DNA of 64,000 bases from OCS116 sp051531935 (lineage in GTDB: Bacteria; Pseudomonadota; Alphaproteobacteria; Rhizobiales; OSC116), in the NCBI GenBank assembly GCA_051531935.1, contig JAOPTR010000014.1, forward strand, positions 38,333 through 102,332. The letters are read 5' to 3'. Below, piece after piece: positions 51,373-60,769 of this stretch. A program made the translations under genes and the position numbers. Under the pieces are notes generated by a model. That model saw only the letters and a program-made list of their open reading frames with translations. It had not been told where the DNA came from and did not search any database. How positions within the stretch are numbered: position 1 is the first letter of the stretch; every line of letters starts with the position of its first letter.

Positions 51373-51421
51373 TGGCTGCGTAACGATTGGTGCTATATAG
51401 ACCAGATTCGCAATGCAGCCA
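51373..51421 (-). other. Structured intergenic element between rplP and rpmC
   Basis: In the minus-strand transcript TGGCTGC (51421-51415) pairs with GCAGCCA (51379-51373). Inside, CGAATCTGGT and ACCAATCG pair with a bulge around CTATATAGC. The result is a long stem with one internal loop that fills nearly the whole gap between the two genes. It may affect rpmC translation, mark processing, or attenuate. Confidence 0.45.
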
Positions 51422-51436
51422 AACAAAATATTAAAG

Positions 51437-51850
51437 TTATACGTCTAAACGTTGCACAAACTTCACCTTGATAGGCAGTTTTTGTGCGCCTAAACGTAAG
51501 GCTTCTTTTGCTGTTTCTTGATCAACACCGTCAATCTCGAACATAATACGACCAGGTTTAACTTTGGCTGCCCAAAATTCAACAGAGCCCTTACCTTTAC
51601 CCATACGAACTTCAAGTGGCTTTTTAGACACTGGAACATCTGGGAAAATGCGAATCCACACACGGCCAACACGCTTCATGTGACGTGTGATAGCACGACG
51701 ACAAGCTTCGATTTGACGTGCTGTAACACGATCTGGTTCCATGGCTTTTAGGCCATAAGTACCAAAATTCATATCCGTACCACCTTTGGCTTTACCCTTG
51801 ATGCGGCCCTTATGAGCTTTACGGAATTTTGTACGTTTTGGTTGTAACAT
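51437..51850 (-). CDS. rplP: 50S ribosomal protein L16
   Basis: The 137-residue protein starts MLQPKRTKFRKAHKGRIKG and has RRAITRHMKRVGRVWIRIFP and PVSKKPLEVRMGKGKGSVE. L16 contacts the A-site tRNA elbow and is a late assembly protein. The region for arginine hydroxylation (near residue 81) is conserved. Confidence 0.97.
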   Translation of the reverse strand: MLQPKRTKFRKAHKGRIKGKAKGGTDMNFGTYGLKAMEPDRVTARQIEACRRAITRHMKRVGRVWIRIFPDVPVSKKPLEVRMGKGKGSVEFWAAKVKPGRIMFEIDGVDQETAKEALRLGAQKLPIKVKFVQRLDV

Positions 51851-51871
51851 AACTTATTCTCCAATCAAAAG

Positions 51872-52600
51872 TTAGCGATTATTACGCGGACGGTTATTAC
51901 GATCACCACGACCACGATCGCCACCACGGCCACCAGCAGCAAGTGCTAAACGTTCTTGAGCCATTGGATCATGCTCCATGATATCACCTTTAAAGATCCA
52001 CACTTTGATGCCAATCACACCATATGCTGTATGCGCCTTAGCAACACCATAATCAATGTTTGAACGAAGTGTGTGCAAAGGCACGCGGCCTTCACGATAC
52101 CACTCAGTACGAGCAATTTCTGCACCACCTAAACGGCCTGCACAGTTAATACGAATACCAAGAGCGCCTTGGCGCATTGCGCCTTGTACAGCACGTTTCA
52201 TCGCACGTCGGAAAGCAACACGGCGTTCTAGTTGTTGAGCCACAGCTTCAGCAACCAAACGAGCATCAACTTCAGGCTTGCGAACTTCAACAATGTTGAT
52301 AGTCACTTCGCCGTCGGTCATTTTGCCAACCATGCGTTTAATACGTTCAATGTCTGAACCTTTTTTACCAATAACAACACCTGGACGGGCTGTATGGATA
52401 GATACACGACATGTCTTATGTGGGCGTTCGATCACAATTTTCGAAATACCTGCAGCAGCTAGTTTTTTCTCTAGCATGTTACGGATTTTCAGATCTTCAT
52501 GAAGAAGTTTGCCATATTCACCAGCATCTGCATACCAGCGGCTATCCCAAGTACGGTTGATGCCAAGACGGAAACCAATAGGGTTAATCTTTTGTCCCAT
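51872..52600 (-). CDS. rpsC: 30S ribosomal protein S3
   Basis: A 242-residue protein with the N-terminal KH domain (GVVIGKKGSDIERIKRMVGK) and a C-terminal domain with GRLGGAEIARTEWYREGRVP. The extra tail is rich in Arg, Gly and Asn (GDRGRGDRNNRPRNNR), a lineage feature. S3 forms part of the mRNA entry channel. It overlaps rplV by one base. Confidence 0.97.
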   Translation of the reverse strand: MGQKINPIGFRLGINRTWDSRWYADAGEYGKLLHEDLKIRNMLEKKLAAAGISKIVIERPHKTCRVSIHTARPGVVIGKKGSDIERIKRMVGKMTDGEVTINIVEVRKPEVDARLVAEAVAQQLERRVAFRRAMKRAVQGAMRQGALGIRINCAGRLGGAEIARTEWYREGRVPLHTLRSNIDYGVAKAHTAYGVIGIKVWIFKGDIMEHDPMAQERLALAAGGRGGDRGRGDRNNRPRNNR

Positions 52601-52980
52601 TATGCTTGCTCCTCAGCTTCTTTAACGATGATGGTAATTTGGCTGAATGGCTTCAGAATTTTACCTACACGACCACGAGCTCTAGGCTGCCAGCGTTTCA
52701 TCACTAAATTTTTACCAACATATGCTTCATGAACCACAAGAGCGTCTACATCTAGACCGTGGTTATTTTCAGCATTTGCAATTGCAGATTGTAGAGTTTT
52801 TAACACAGTGCCAGAAACACGTTTGTGCGAAAACTGTAGATCAGCTAATGCTTTTTCAACTTTTTTGCCACGAATGAGCTGTGCAACTAGATTTAGCTTC
52901 TGAGGGCTAGTTCTAATCATGCGAGTTACCGCTTGAGCTTCATTATCAGCAAGAGAGCGTTCTCTTTTTGCTTTACCCAT
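52600..52980 (-). CDS. rplV: 50S ribosomal protein L22
   Basis: The 126-residue protein has RTSPQKLNLVAQLIRGKKVE and the tunnel-lining hairpin MKRWQPRARGRVGKILKP. L22 reaches into the exit tunnel and affects macrolide binding. It carries an extra N-terminal segment GKAKRERSLADNEAQ usual for alphaproteobacteria. Confidence 0.97.
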   Translation of the reverse strand: MGKAKRERSLADNEAQAVTRMIRTSPQKLNLVAQLIRGKKVEKALADLQFSHKRVSGTVLKTLQSAIANAENNHGLDVDALVVHEAYVGKNLVMKRWQPRARGRVGKILKPFSQITIIVKEAEEQA

Positions 52981-52982
52981 GA

Positions 52983-53261
52983 CTATTTCCTTCTCGCTTT
53001 TTTATCAGCCAGATGGCCGTAATATGTACGAGTTGGTGAAAATTCACCAAACTTATGTCCGATCATATCTTCGTTTACATTCACTGGTATGTGTTTTTTA
53101 CCATTGTGAACGCCGAAAGTAAGACCAACGAATTGAGGTAGTATCGTAGAACGTCTACTCCAAATTTTAATAACTTCATTACGTCCCGATTCACGCACTT
53201 TTTCTGCTTTTTTAAGCAAATAAGCGTCAATATAAGGACCTTTCCATAACGAACGTGCCAT
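52983..53261 (-). CDS. rpsS: 30S ribosomal protein S19
   Basis: The 92-residue protein reads ARSLWKGPYIDAYLLKKAEK and IGHKFGEFSPTRTYYGHLAD. S19 forms the 30S head with S13 and contacts the 50S subunit. Length equals E. coli S19. It lies nine bases after rplB. Confidence 0.97.
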   Translation of the reverse strand: MARSLWKGPYIDAYLLKKAEKVRESGRNEVIKIWSRRSTILPQFVGLTFGVHNGKKHIPVNVNEDMIGHKFGEFSPTRTYYGHLADKKARRK

Positions 53262-53270
53262 TTATAATTC

Positions 53271-54110
53271 CTAACGTTTATTTTTGCGCAAATGACGGCT
53301 ACGAACGATATATTTATCGGTAGCTTTATTTGAACGAGTGCGTTTACCTTTAGTAGGTTTACCCCAAGGAGTCACCGGATGACGACCACCAGAAGTACGA
53401 CCTTCACCACCACCATGTGGATGATCCACAGGGTTCATAGCAACACCACGTACAGAAGGGCGTTTGCCTTTCCAGCGGCTACGGCCGGCTTTACCAAAGT
53501 TTTGGTTTGAATTGTCAGGGTTAGAAACAGCACCAATTGTCGCCATACATTCAGAACGAACAATACGTTGTTCACCTGAGTTTAAGCGCAAAATAGCGTA
53601 ACTACTATCACGACCAACCAATTGTACGTAAGCACCAGCAGCACGAGCGATTTGACCGCCCTTACCTTCTTTTAGCTCAACATTATGTACAATTGTACCA
53701 ATAGGCATATTGCCAAGTGGCATAGCATTACCAGGTTTAACGTCAACCTTGCTGCCAGCAACTACAACATCGCCAGCGGCTAAACGTTGTGGCGCAATAA
53801 TGTATGATAATTCACCATCTTCATAACGAATAAGCGCAATGAATGCAGTACGGTTAGGATCGTATTCAATACGTTCTACCGTAGCTGTCATATCCCATTT
53901 CCGACGTTTAAAGTCGACCAAGCGATATGAACGCTTATGCCCGCCGCCGCGACGACGTGCTGTTATACGACCCGTATTATTACGGCCGCCTGATTTTGTT
54001 AAACCCTCTGTGAGGCTTTTAACAGGTTTACCTTTCCAGAGGTCACTGCGGTCGATTAGAATCAGACCACGTTGACCAGGACTGGTAGGTTTATAACTTT
54101 TGAGTGCCAT
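53271..54110 (-). CDS. rplB: 50S ribosomal protein L2
   Basis: A 279-residue protein with GGRNNTGRITARRRGGGHKR and the C-terminal signature VRGVAMNPVDHPHGGGEGRT, which holds the histidine near the peptidyl transferase centre. L2 is needed for subunit association. Length is normal. Confidence 0.97.
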   Translation of the reverse strand: MALKSYKPTSPGQRGLILIDRSDLWKGKPVKSLTEGLTKSGGRNNTGRITARRRGGGHKRSYRLVDFKRRKWDMTATVERIEYDPNRTAFIALIRYEDGELSYIIAPQRLAAGDVVVAGSKVDVKPGNAMPLGNMPIGTIVHNVELKEGKGGQIARAAGAYVQLVGRDSSYAILRLNSGEQRIVRSECMATIGAVSNPDNSNQNFGKAGRSRWKGKRPSVRGVAMNPVDHPHGGGEGRTSGGRHPVTPWGKPTKGKRTRSNKATDKYIVRSRHLRKNKR

Positions 54111-54139
54111 AGTTTATTCTTTCGGCTTAGAGACTGGTC

Positions 54140-54433
54140 TTAAAGACCAGTCGTCACATCAATCATTTGACCTTCTTCAAGGGTAACGATTGCTCTCTTA
54201 ATGTCGTTACGCTTGCCCATGATACCTTTAAAGCGTTTAGTCTTACCCTTGCGGATAAGCGTATTTACAGCTTTAACTTTAACATTGAACAGAGCTTCGA
54301 CAGCTTGTTTAATTTCTGGTTTAGACGCAGTTTTCGCAACATCAAATACCACTTGGTTATGCTCTGACGCACCTGAAGTTTTTTCAGTGATTGCAGGTCC
54401 AACGATAACATCATATAGATCAGCTTTATCCAT
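54140..54433 (-). CDS. rplW: 50S ribosomal protein L23
   Basis: The 97-residue protein has YDVIVGPAITEKTSGASEHN and VKAVNTLIRKGKTKRFKGIMG as its conserved blocks. L23 at the exit tunnel binds trigger factor and SRP. It overlaps rplD by eight bases. Confidence 0.96.
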   Translation of the reverse strand: MDKADLYDVIVGPAITEKTSGASEHNQVVFDVAKTASKPEIKQAVEALFNVKVKAVNTLIRKGKTKRFKGIMGKRNDIKRAIVTLEEGQMIDVTTGL

Positions 54434-55049
54434 TGAAACGTACCTCCAAGGCTTCTACTGCGGCTTTAGTAAGAACTAATTTCTTACGACGCAATATGTC
54501 ATATACATTAATACCTTGAATAGGCAACACATCAATATTTGGAATATTGCGAGCTGCTAAGCCAAAGTTCGCATCAACTTCTGCACCAGCAATAACCAAA
54601 GCATTCACAAGGCCCAATTTTTCAAATTGAACTTTCATATCTTTTGTTTTTGCAGATTTACTTGTTACATTATCAAGAATGATAATTTCACCAGCTAGAG
54701 CTTTTGTTGATAGAGCGTGCTTTAGTGCTAAAGCACGGATTTTCTTAGGCAAAGAATGGGCATGTGAACGGGGCACAGGACCAAATGCTTTACCACCACC
54801 ACGGAATAGTGGAGCTTTTCTGTTACCATGACGCGCGCCACCAGAACCTTTTTGGCGAACAAATTTCTTTGTTGAACCAGTAACTTCTGAACGACCCAAT
54901 GTCTTATGTGTACCAGATTGGCGTTTTGCCATTTGGTAATTTACCATACGGTGCAAAATATCAGCGCGAGGTTCTAGACCAAAAATCTCTTCAGATAATT
55001 CGATAGAGCCTTTGCCTTTTGCTTCGAGTGTTTGAACATCTAATTTCAT
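54426..55049 (-). CDS. rplD: 50S ribosomal protein L4
   Basis: A 207-residue protein with the long tunnel-reaching loop containing GTHKTLGRSEVTGSTKKFVR and KGSGGARHGNRKAPLFRGGG. In enterobacteria L4 also represses the S10 operon; the S10 leader needed for that is not obvious here. Start overlaps nothing; rplC ends two bases before it. Confidence 0.97.
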   Translation of the reverse strand: MKLDVQTLEAKGKGSIELSEEIFGLEPRADILHRMVNYQMAKRQSGTHKTLGRSEVTGSTKKFVRQKGSGGARHGNRKAPLFRGGGKAFGPVPRSHAHSLPKKIRALALKHALSTKALAGEIIILDNVTSKSAKTKDMKVQFEKLGLVNALVIAGAEVDANFGLAARNIPNIDVLPIQGINVYDILRRKKLVLTKAAVEALEVRFNG

Positions 55050-55051
55050 GA

Positions 55052-55753
55052 TTATTCACCCTTCTCTGCAGATGCACCAGCAGCTGTAAAGCTACCTGGT
55101 GTAGGTAAGCCAGCTGGAATAGGAAGTTTAACAGCGTCGTTTAAGAACACCCAACCACCTTTAGAACCAGGAATAGCACCTTTAACAAGGATAATGTCAC
55201 GAGCCACATCAGATTTTACAACTGTAAGGTTTTGAACAGTTACACGAGACGCACCCATGTGACCAGCCATTTTCTTACCTTTGAAAACCTTACCAGGATC
55301 TTGACATTGACCGGTAGAACCAAGACTACGATGTGAGATTGACACACCATGACTGGCACGTAAACCACCGAAATTATGGCGTTTCATTGCGCCCTGAAAA
55401 CCTTTACCAATTGAAATACCAGTGGCATCAACTTTTTGACCATCTACAAAATGATCGGCTTTAAGAGTGGCACCCACTTCGATTAGGTTTTCAGGAGAAA
55501 CTCTGAATTCCGCAATCTTTTTCTTAGGTTCAACTTTAGCTTTCGCAAAGTGACCACGTTGGGCTTTTGAAACATTTTTAACTTTTGCAAAACCGCTACC
55601 CAGCTGCAATGCTGTGTAACCATTTTCTTCTTCAGTACGCTGGGCAATAACTTGACAAGTATCTAGTTTTAATACTGTCACTGGCACATGTTCACCATCT
55701 TCGGAGAATACACGTGTCATACCTAGCTTCTGAGCGATAACGCCTGAACGCAT
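55052..55753 (-). CDS. rplC: 50S ribosomal protein L3
   Basis: The 233-residue protein opens with MRSGVIAQKLGMTRVFSEDG and includes ISHRSLGSTGQCQDPGKVFK with the glutamine methylated by PrmB in E. coli. L3 starts 50S assembly near the peptidyl transferase centre. A C-terminal extension (TPGSFTAAGASAEKGE) is lineage-specific. Confidence 0.97.
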   Translation of the reverse strand: MRSGVIAQKLGMTRVFSEDGEHVPVTVLKLDTCQVIAQRTEEENGYTALQLGSGFAKVKNVSKAQRGHFAKAKVEPKKKIAEFRVSPENLIEVGATLKADHFVDGQKVDATGISIGKGFQGAMKRHNFGGLRASHGVSISHRSLGSTGQCQDPGKVFKGKKMAGHMGASRVTVQNLTVVKSDVARDIILVKGAIPGSKGGWVFLNDAVKLPIPAGLPTPGSFTAAGASAEKGE

Positions 55754-55764
55754 GAGCTCTGTCC

Positions 55765-56073
55765 TTACAGTTTGATTTCTACATCAACACCAGCAGCAAG
55801 GTCGAGCTTCATCAAAGCGTCAACTGTTTGCGGTGTCGGATCAACAATATCTAATACGCGTTTATGTGTGCGCATTTCGAATTGTTCACGACTTTTCTTA
55901 TCAATGTGTGGACCACGCAAAACTGTATATTTTTCAATACGAGTTGGAAGCGGAATTGGACCACGCACCTGGGCGCCCGTACGGCGGGCAGTATTCACTA
56001 TTTCTTTTGTCGAAGTATCTAAGATACGATGATCAAAAGCTTTTAGACGAATACGAATATTTTGTCCGTGCAT
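55765..56073 (-). CDS. rpsJ: 30S ribosomal protein S10
   Basis: The 102-residue protein begins MHGQNIRIRLKAFDHRILD and has RGPIPLPTRIEKYTVLRGPH. I use the second of two close ATGs: AAGG lies seven bases before it but only one base before the first. S10 belongs to the 30S head and also acts as NusE in antitermination. Confidence 0.96.
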   Translation of the reverse strand: MHGQNIRIRLKAFDHRILDTSTKEIVNTARRTGAQVRGPIPLPTRIEKYTVLRGPHIDKKSREQFEMRTHKRVLDIVDPTPQTVDALMKLDLAAGVDVEIKL

Positions 56074-56091
56074 GTTCATACCTTCGGTATT

Positions 56092-56125
56092 TGAATTAAA
56101 AAGAGAGGGTAGATAACCTACCCTC
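56092..56125 (-). terminator. Intrinsic terminator between tuf and rpsJ
   Basis: On the minus strand GAGGGTAG pairs with CTACCCTC around GTTAT, followed by TCTTTTTAATTC. It lies 16 bases after the tuf stop and would separate str from S10 transcription at least in part. Confidence 0.8.
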
Positions 56126-56141
56126 GCCTAAACTATTGTTA

Positions 56142-57332
56142 TTACTTAGTAATTTTACCTACAACACCGGCACCCACTGTGCGGCCACCTTCGCGGATTG
56201 AGAAGCGCAATTGCTCTTCCATAGCGATTGGTGCGATAAGTTCAACATCAATATTAACATTGTCGCCTGGCATTACCATTTCTGTGCCAGCTTGTAAAGT
56301 CACAACGCCAGTTACGTCTGTTGTACGGAAATAGAACTGTGGACGATATTTTGTAAAGAATGGAGTATGACGTCCACCTTCTTCTTTAGTAAGAATATAT
56401 GCTTCAGCCACAAAGTTAGTATGTGGAGTGATTGAACCAGGAGCACATAGCACTTGGCCACGTACAACATCTTCACGTTTAGTACCACGAAGTAGTACAC
56501 CAACGTTATCACCAGCTTGACCTGAATCAAGCAACTTACGGAACATTTCAACACCAGTACAAGTAGTTACTGTTGTGTCTTTCATGCCAACGATTTCGAT
56601 GTTGTCGCCAACATTTACAATACCACGTTCAACACGGCCAGTTACCACTGTACCACGACCTGAAATTGAGAACACGTCTTCAATAGGTAGTAGGAATGGA
56701 AGATCAACAGGACGATCTGGAGTTGGGATATAAGCATCAACAGCTTCCATCAATTTAATGATAGAGTTTTTGCCAATTTCTTCGTCACGGCCTTCAACAG
56801 CAGCAAGCGCAGAACCCATAACGATAGGAATATCATCACCAGGGAAATCGTATTCTGAAAGAAGTTCACGAATTTCCATTTCAACGAGTTCTAGTAGTTC
56901 TTCATCGTCAACTTGGTCAACTTTGTTCATGTAAATCACGAGGAACGGAACACCACATTGGCGAGCAAGAAGGATATGCTCACGTGTTTGTGGCATTGGG
57001 CCATCAGCAGCAGATACAACAAGAATACCACCATCCATTTGTGCAGCACCAGTGATCATGTTTTTCACATAGTCAGCATGGCCTGGGCAATCAACGTGGG
57101 CGTAATGACGGTTGTTAGTTTCATATTCAACATGAGCTGTTGAAATTGTAATACCGCGTTCACGTTCTTCAGGTGCACCATCAATGTCAGCATAAGCCAT
57201 AGCTTCGCCACCAGAGATTTCAGCCATTACCATTGTGATAGCAGCTGTTAGAGTTGTTTTACCATGGTCAACATGGCCGATTGTGCCGACGTTAACATGA
57301 GGTTTAGTACGCTCAAACTTTTCTTTAGCCAT
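56142..57332 (-). CDS. tuf: Elongation factor Tu
   Basis: A 396-residue GTPase with GHVDHGKTT, DCPGHADYVKN and NKVDQV motifs in domain 1, RERGITIS in switch 1, and domains 2-3 with GRGTVVTGRVERG and REGGRTVGAGVV. It brings aminoacyl-tRNA to the ribosome. It follows fusA by 62 bases, in which a hairpin (GTCAGG / CCTGAC type) is visible. Only one tuf copy lies in the window. Confidence 0.98.
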   Translation of the reverse strand: MAKEKFERTKPHVNVGTIGHVDHGKTTLTAAITMVMAEISGGEAMAYADIDGAPEERERGITISTAHVEYETNNRHYAHVDCPGHADYVKNMITGAAQMDGGILVVSAADGPMPQTREHILLARQCGVPFLVIYMNKVDQVDDEELLELVEMEIRELLSEYDFPGDDIPIVMGSALAAVEGRDEEIGKNSIIKLMEAVDAYIPTPDRPVDLPFLLPIEDVFSISGRGTVVTGRVERGIVNVGDNIEIVGMKDTTVTTCTGVEMFRKLLDSGQAGDNVGVLLRGTKREDVVRGQVLCAPGSITPHTNFVAEAYILTKEEGGRHTPFFTKYRPQFYFRTTDVTGVVTLQAGTEMVMPGDNVNIDVELIAPIAMEEQLRFSIREGGRTVGAGVVGKITK

Positions 57333-57394
57333 TAGGGCTCTCCATTTATTGTTGTCAGACCCCTAATAGGGCCTGACGAAGTTTATTTTTATAT

Positions 57395-59470
57395 TCAAGC
57401 AAGTTTTGCGATGATTTCATCCGCAACCGCTTGAGGTACTTGATCATAATGATCGAATTGCATAGTAAATTGAGCACGGCCCTGCGTTGCAGAACGTAGA
57501 TTATTTACATAGCCAAACATGTTTGCCAAAGGCACCATCGCATCAACAACTTGAGTATTGCCACGAGGTTCTGTTCCAGAAATCATACCACGACGAGAGT
57601 TAAGGTCACCAATAACATCGCCAACATAATCTTCAGGAGTTACCACTTCAACCTTCATTATCGGTTCAAGTAATTTCAGACCTGCTTCACGTACGCCTTC
57701 ACGGAAGCCCGCACGACCAGCAAGTTCGAATGCCATTACAGATGAGTCAACATCATGGTAAGCGCCGTCAACCAGCGTCACTTTAATGTTTAACATTGGG
57801 AAGCCAGCAAGCGCACCTGTTTCAACAACAGATTTGATACCTTTTTCCACACCTGGAATATATTCTTTTGGCACTGAACCACCAACAATTTTGCTTTCGA
57901 AATCGAAACCTTCATTGTTATCACCTGGTTCAATGATCATTTTAACACGCGCAAATTGGCCAGAACCACCAGATTGTTTCTTATGCGTGTAGTTAACTTC
58001 ATGTTCGCGTGTGATCGTTTCGCGATAAGCCACTTGCGGTGCACCCACATTAGCTTCAACACCAAACTCACGACGTAAACGGTCAACCAGAATGTCCAAA
58101 TGAAGTTCACCCATACCCGCAATAATTGTTTGACCTGATTCGAAATCAGATGAAACGCGGAATGAAGGATCTTCAGCAGCCAAACGTTGTAGGCCTTGGC
58201 CTAGTTTTTCTTGGTCAGCTTTTGTTTTTGGTTCAATGGCAATCTCGATCACAGGATCAGGGAATTCCATACGTTCCAAAATAACTGGTTTCAGCATATC
58301 AGACAATGTATCGCCTGTCGTTGTATATTTAAGACCAGCAAGGGCAACAATGTCACCAGCGCGTGCAACTTTAATATCTTCACGAGAGTTAGAATGCATT
58401 TCCAACATACGACCAACACGTTCTTTTTTATCCTTAACAGTGTTTAGAACTGTTTTACCAGCCTCTAGAACACCAGAATAAATACGAACAAATGTCAAAG
58501 AACCAACAAATGGGTCATTCATAATTTTAAATGCCAACAAGCCTAATGGCTCATCGTCAGATGCTTGGCGTGTAGTTTCTTCTTCTGTTTTGAAATCAAT
58601 ACCTTTGATGGCAGGAATATCAACAGGTGAAGGTAGATAGTCTACAACTGCATCTAGCAAAGGTTGAACACCTTTGTTTTTAAATGCAGTACCACAACAT
58701 ACTGGGTGAAATAATACGTCAATTGTACCTTTACGGATAAGCGCTTTCAACTCTTCAGTTGTTGGCATTTCACCTTCAAGATATTTATCCATTGCAGCTT
58801 CATCAGCTTCAACAGCAACTTCGATCATTTTTTCACGCCATTCGTTAGCTTGCTCTTGATATTCTTCTGGAATATCAGCAACAACGAATTCAGCACCAAG
58901 TTTCTCTTCAGCCCATGTAATGGCTTTCATTTCAACAAGGTCAATACAACCAACAAATTCAGTCTCAGCACCCATAGGAAGCTGAATAACACAAGGTGTA
59001 CATCCAAGGCGAGACCCCATCATTTCAACACAGTTGAAAAAATCGGCACCAATTTTGTCCATTTTGTTCACGAAGAACATGCGAGGCACATTGTACTTTT
59101 CAGCTTGACGCCAAACAGTTTCAGTTTGTGGCTCAACACCAGCATTCGCATCCAACAAAGTCACGGCACCATCGAGTACGCGCAAACTACGTTCAACTTC
59201 AATCGTGAAGTCAACATGGCCTGGTGTGTCGATAATGTTAAGGCGTTTGCCTTTCCAATGCGTTGTTGTTGCTGCTGACGTGATAGTGATACCACGTTCT
59301 TGCTCTTGCTCCATCCAGTCCATTGTCGCAGCGCCATCATGCACTTCGCCAATTTTGTGGCTTTTACCTGTATAATATAGGATACGTTCTGTAGCAGTGG
59401 TTTTACCCGCATCAATATGCGCCATAATACCAAAGTTACGGTAGTCCTCAATTTTATGCTCACGAGCCAT
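57395..59470 (-). CDS. fusA: Elongation factor G
   Basis: The 691-residue GTPase has P-loop AHIDAGKTT, DTPGHVDFTIEVERSLR and NKMDKIG in domain I, and later domains II-V ending with FTMQFDHYDQVP. It drives translocation and, with RRF, recycling. Length is standard. It lies 24 bases after rpsG in the classical str order. Confidence 0.98.
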   Translation of the reverse strand: MAREHKIEDYRNFGIMAHIDAGKTTATERILYYTGKSHKIGEVHDGAATMDWMEQEQERGITITSAATTTHWKGKRLNIIDTPGHVDFTIEVERSLRVLDGAVTLLDANAGVEPQTETVWRQAEKYNVPRMFFVNKMDKIGADFFNCVEMMGSRLGCTPCVIQLPMGAETEFVGCIDLVEMKAITWAEEKLGAEFVVADIPEEYQEQANEWREKMIEVAVEADEAAMDKYLEGEMPTTEELKALIRKGTIDVLFHPVCCGTAFKNKGVQPLLDAVVDYLPSPVDIPAIKGIDFKTEEETTRQASDDEPLGLLAFKIMNDPFVGSLTFVRIYSGVLEAGKTVLNTVKDKKERVGRMLEMHSNSREDIKVARAGDIVALAGLKYTTTGDTLSDMLKPVILERMEFPDPVIEIAIEPKTKADQEKLGQGLQRLAAEDPSFRVSSDFESGQTIIAGMGELHLDILVDRLRREFGVEANVGAPQVAYRETITREHEVNYTHKKQSGGSGQFARVKMIIEPGDNNEGFDFESKIVGGSVPKEYIPGVEKGIKSVVETGALAGFPMLNIKVTLVDGAYHDVDSSVMAFELAGRAGFREGVREAGLKLLEPIMKVEVVTPEDYVGDVIGDLNSRRGMISGTEPRGNTQVVDAMVPLANMFGYVNNLRSATQGRAQFTMQFDHYDQVPQAVADEIIAKLA

Positions 59471-59494
59471 GATTTATCTCCTAAATACTCTGGC

Positions 59495-59965
59495 TTACCA
59501 ACGATAATGAGAGAAAGCACGGTTGGCTTCAGCCATACGATGCGTATCTTCACGTTTCTTAACTGCATTACCACGATTGTTTGCGGCATCCATCAATTCG
59601 CCTGAAAGACGATCTGTCATGGTTGTTTCGTTACGACCACGAGCAGCAGAGATTAACCAACGAATGGCCAATGCACGACGGCGTTCTGGACGAACTTCAA
59701 CAGGCACTTGGTATGTAGCACCACCAACACGGCGCGAACGCACTTCTGTCATTGGTTGAACATTTTCAAGAGCTTCATGGAAAGTTGTCATAGGCTCGGA
59801 ACTAGTTTTAGTTTCGATCTTTTCAAGCGCACCATAAACGATACGTTCTGCAACTGATTTTTTACCGTCTAACATAAGACAGTTCATAAATTTACTTAGC
59901 ACTAAGTCACCATATTTTGCGTCTGGCAAAATTTGGCGCTTCTCTGCGCGATGACGTCTAGACAT
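59495..59965 (-). CDS. rpsG: 30S ribosomal protein S7
   Basis: A 156-residue protein with RRHRAEKRQILPDAKYGDLV, the VGGATYQVPVEVRPERRRAL block and NNRGNAVKKREDTHRMAEAN. S7 nucleates the 30S head and lines the E site. It follows rpsL by 13 bases. Confidence 0.97.
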   Translation of the reverse strand: MSRRHRAEKRQILPDAKYGDLVLSKFMNCLMLDGKKSVAERIVYGALEKIETKTSSEPMTTFHEALENVQPMTEVRSRRVGGATYQVPVEVRPERRRALAIRWLISAARGRNETTMTDRLSGELMDAANNRGNAVKKREDTHRMAEANRAFSHYRW

Positions 59966-59978
59966 ATTACATCACCTC

Positions 59979-60350
59979 CTATTTAGGGCGTTTGGCGCCG
60001 TATTTCGAACGACGTTGTTTACGATCTTTAACACCTTGGGTATCCAAGACGCCACGAATAATATGGTAACGAACACCAGGTAAATCTTTTACACGGCCGC
60101 CACGAATAAGAACAACACTATGCTCTTGTAGGTTATGACCTTCACCTGGGATATAGCTAGTTACTTCAAAACCATTTACAAGACGAACACGAGCTACTTT
60201 ACGTAGAGCCGAGTTAGGCTTCTTTGGAGTTGTTGTATAAACGCGTGTGCAAACACCACGTTTTTGAGGGCAAGCTTCCATAGCGGGTACCTTGTTTCTT
60301 TTAACAGGTACCTTACGAGGCTTGCGAAGTAGTTGGTTAATTGTAGGCAT
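59979..60350 (-). CDS. rpsL: 30S ribosomal protein S12
   Basis: The 123-residue protein has PKKPNSALRKVARVRL and DLPGVRYHIIRG. Lysines are present at the two positions where streptomycin resistance commonly arises (near 43 and 88), so it is of the sensitive form. S12 monitors decoding. It is the first gene of the str operon, with a roughly 195-base leader. Confidence 0.97.
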   Translation of the reverse strand: MPTINQLLRKPRKVPVKRNKVPAMEACPQKRGVCTRVYTTTPKKPNSALRKVARVRLVNGFEVTSYIPGEGHNLQEHSVVLIRGGRVKDLPGVRYHIIRGVLDTQGVKDRKQRRSKYGAKRPK

Positions 60351-60552
60351 TTCTGCTTTAAACCTTCACAAATTACATCATATTAGTTATGTTTTTTTAC
60401 AAACATTTCCAACATGCACTTTACACAGAAGCAAGTTACCTTACCCTGTGCGCTCGGATGACAATAAATTGCCGATTAGTTCTTCATTTGTAGAATAAGG
60501 TATAGTCTTCTATATAAATAGAATCCTACTACTTATTTTATAAAGTGGCCGC

Positions 60553-60581
60553 AACATAGAAGCATAATAAAGAATCGTCAA
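60553..60581 (-). promoter_or_regulatory. Promoter of the str operon in the 419-bp rpoC-rpsL gap
   Basis: TTGACG (60576-60581) and TATGTT (60553-60558) on the minus strand are 17 bases apart, about 200 bases before the rpsL start. The rest of the gap 60351-60769 holds the AT-rich leader and the rpoC terminator; no gene is seen. Confidence 0.6.
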
Positions 60582-60683
60582 GCGCAATCTTAATTGAAAA
60601 TTATGTTTTTGCTCAAAAATCTAAACAGTGTTTTATATATTAGCCATGGACACCGTATATAATGGCCTCACGTATATGTCAAA

Positions 60684-60718
60684 CCATAAAAAAAGCCGTG
60701 TCATAAATAACACGGCTT
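60684..60718 (-). terminator. Intrinsic terminator after rpoC
   Basis: On the minus strand AAGCCGTG pairs with CACGGCTT, extended by one T-A pair, around an eight-base loop, followed by seven or more T. It lies 51 bases after the rpoC stop. Confidence 0.9.
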
Positions 60719-60769
60719 CTAAATATTGTAATTTTTAACTTATGGTTTAATCAACCATTTTTGTTAAAT

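Noticed and set aside
57353..57376. Hairpin between fusA and tuf as a terminator
   Set aside because: The stem has mismatches and no T run follows on the minus strand; fusA and tuf are probably cotranscribed.
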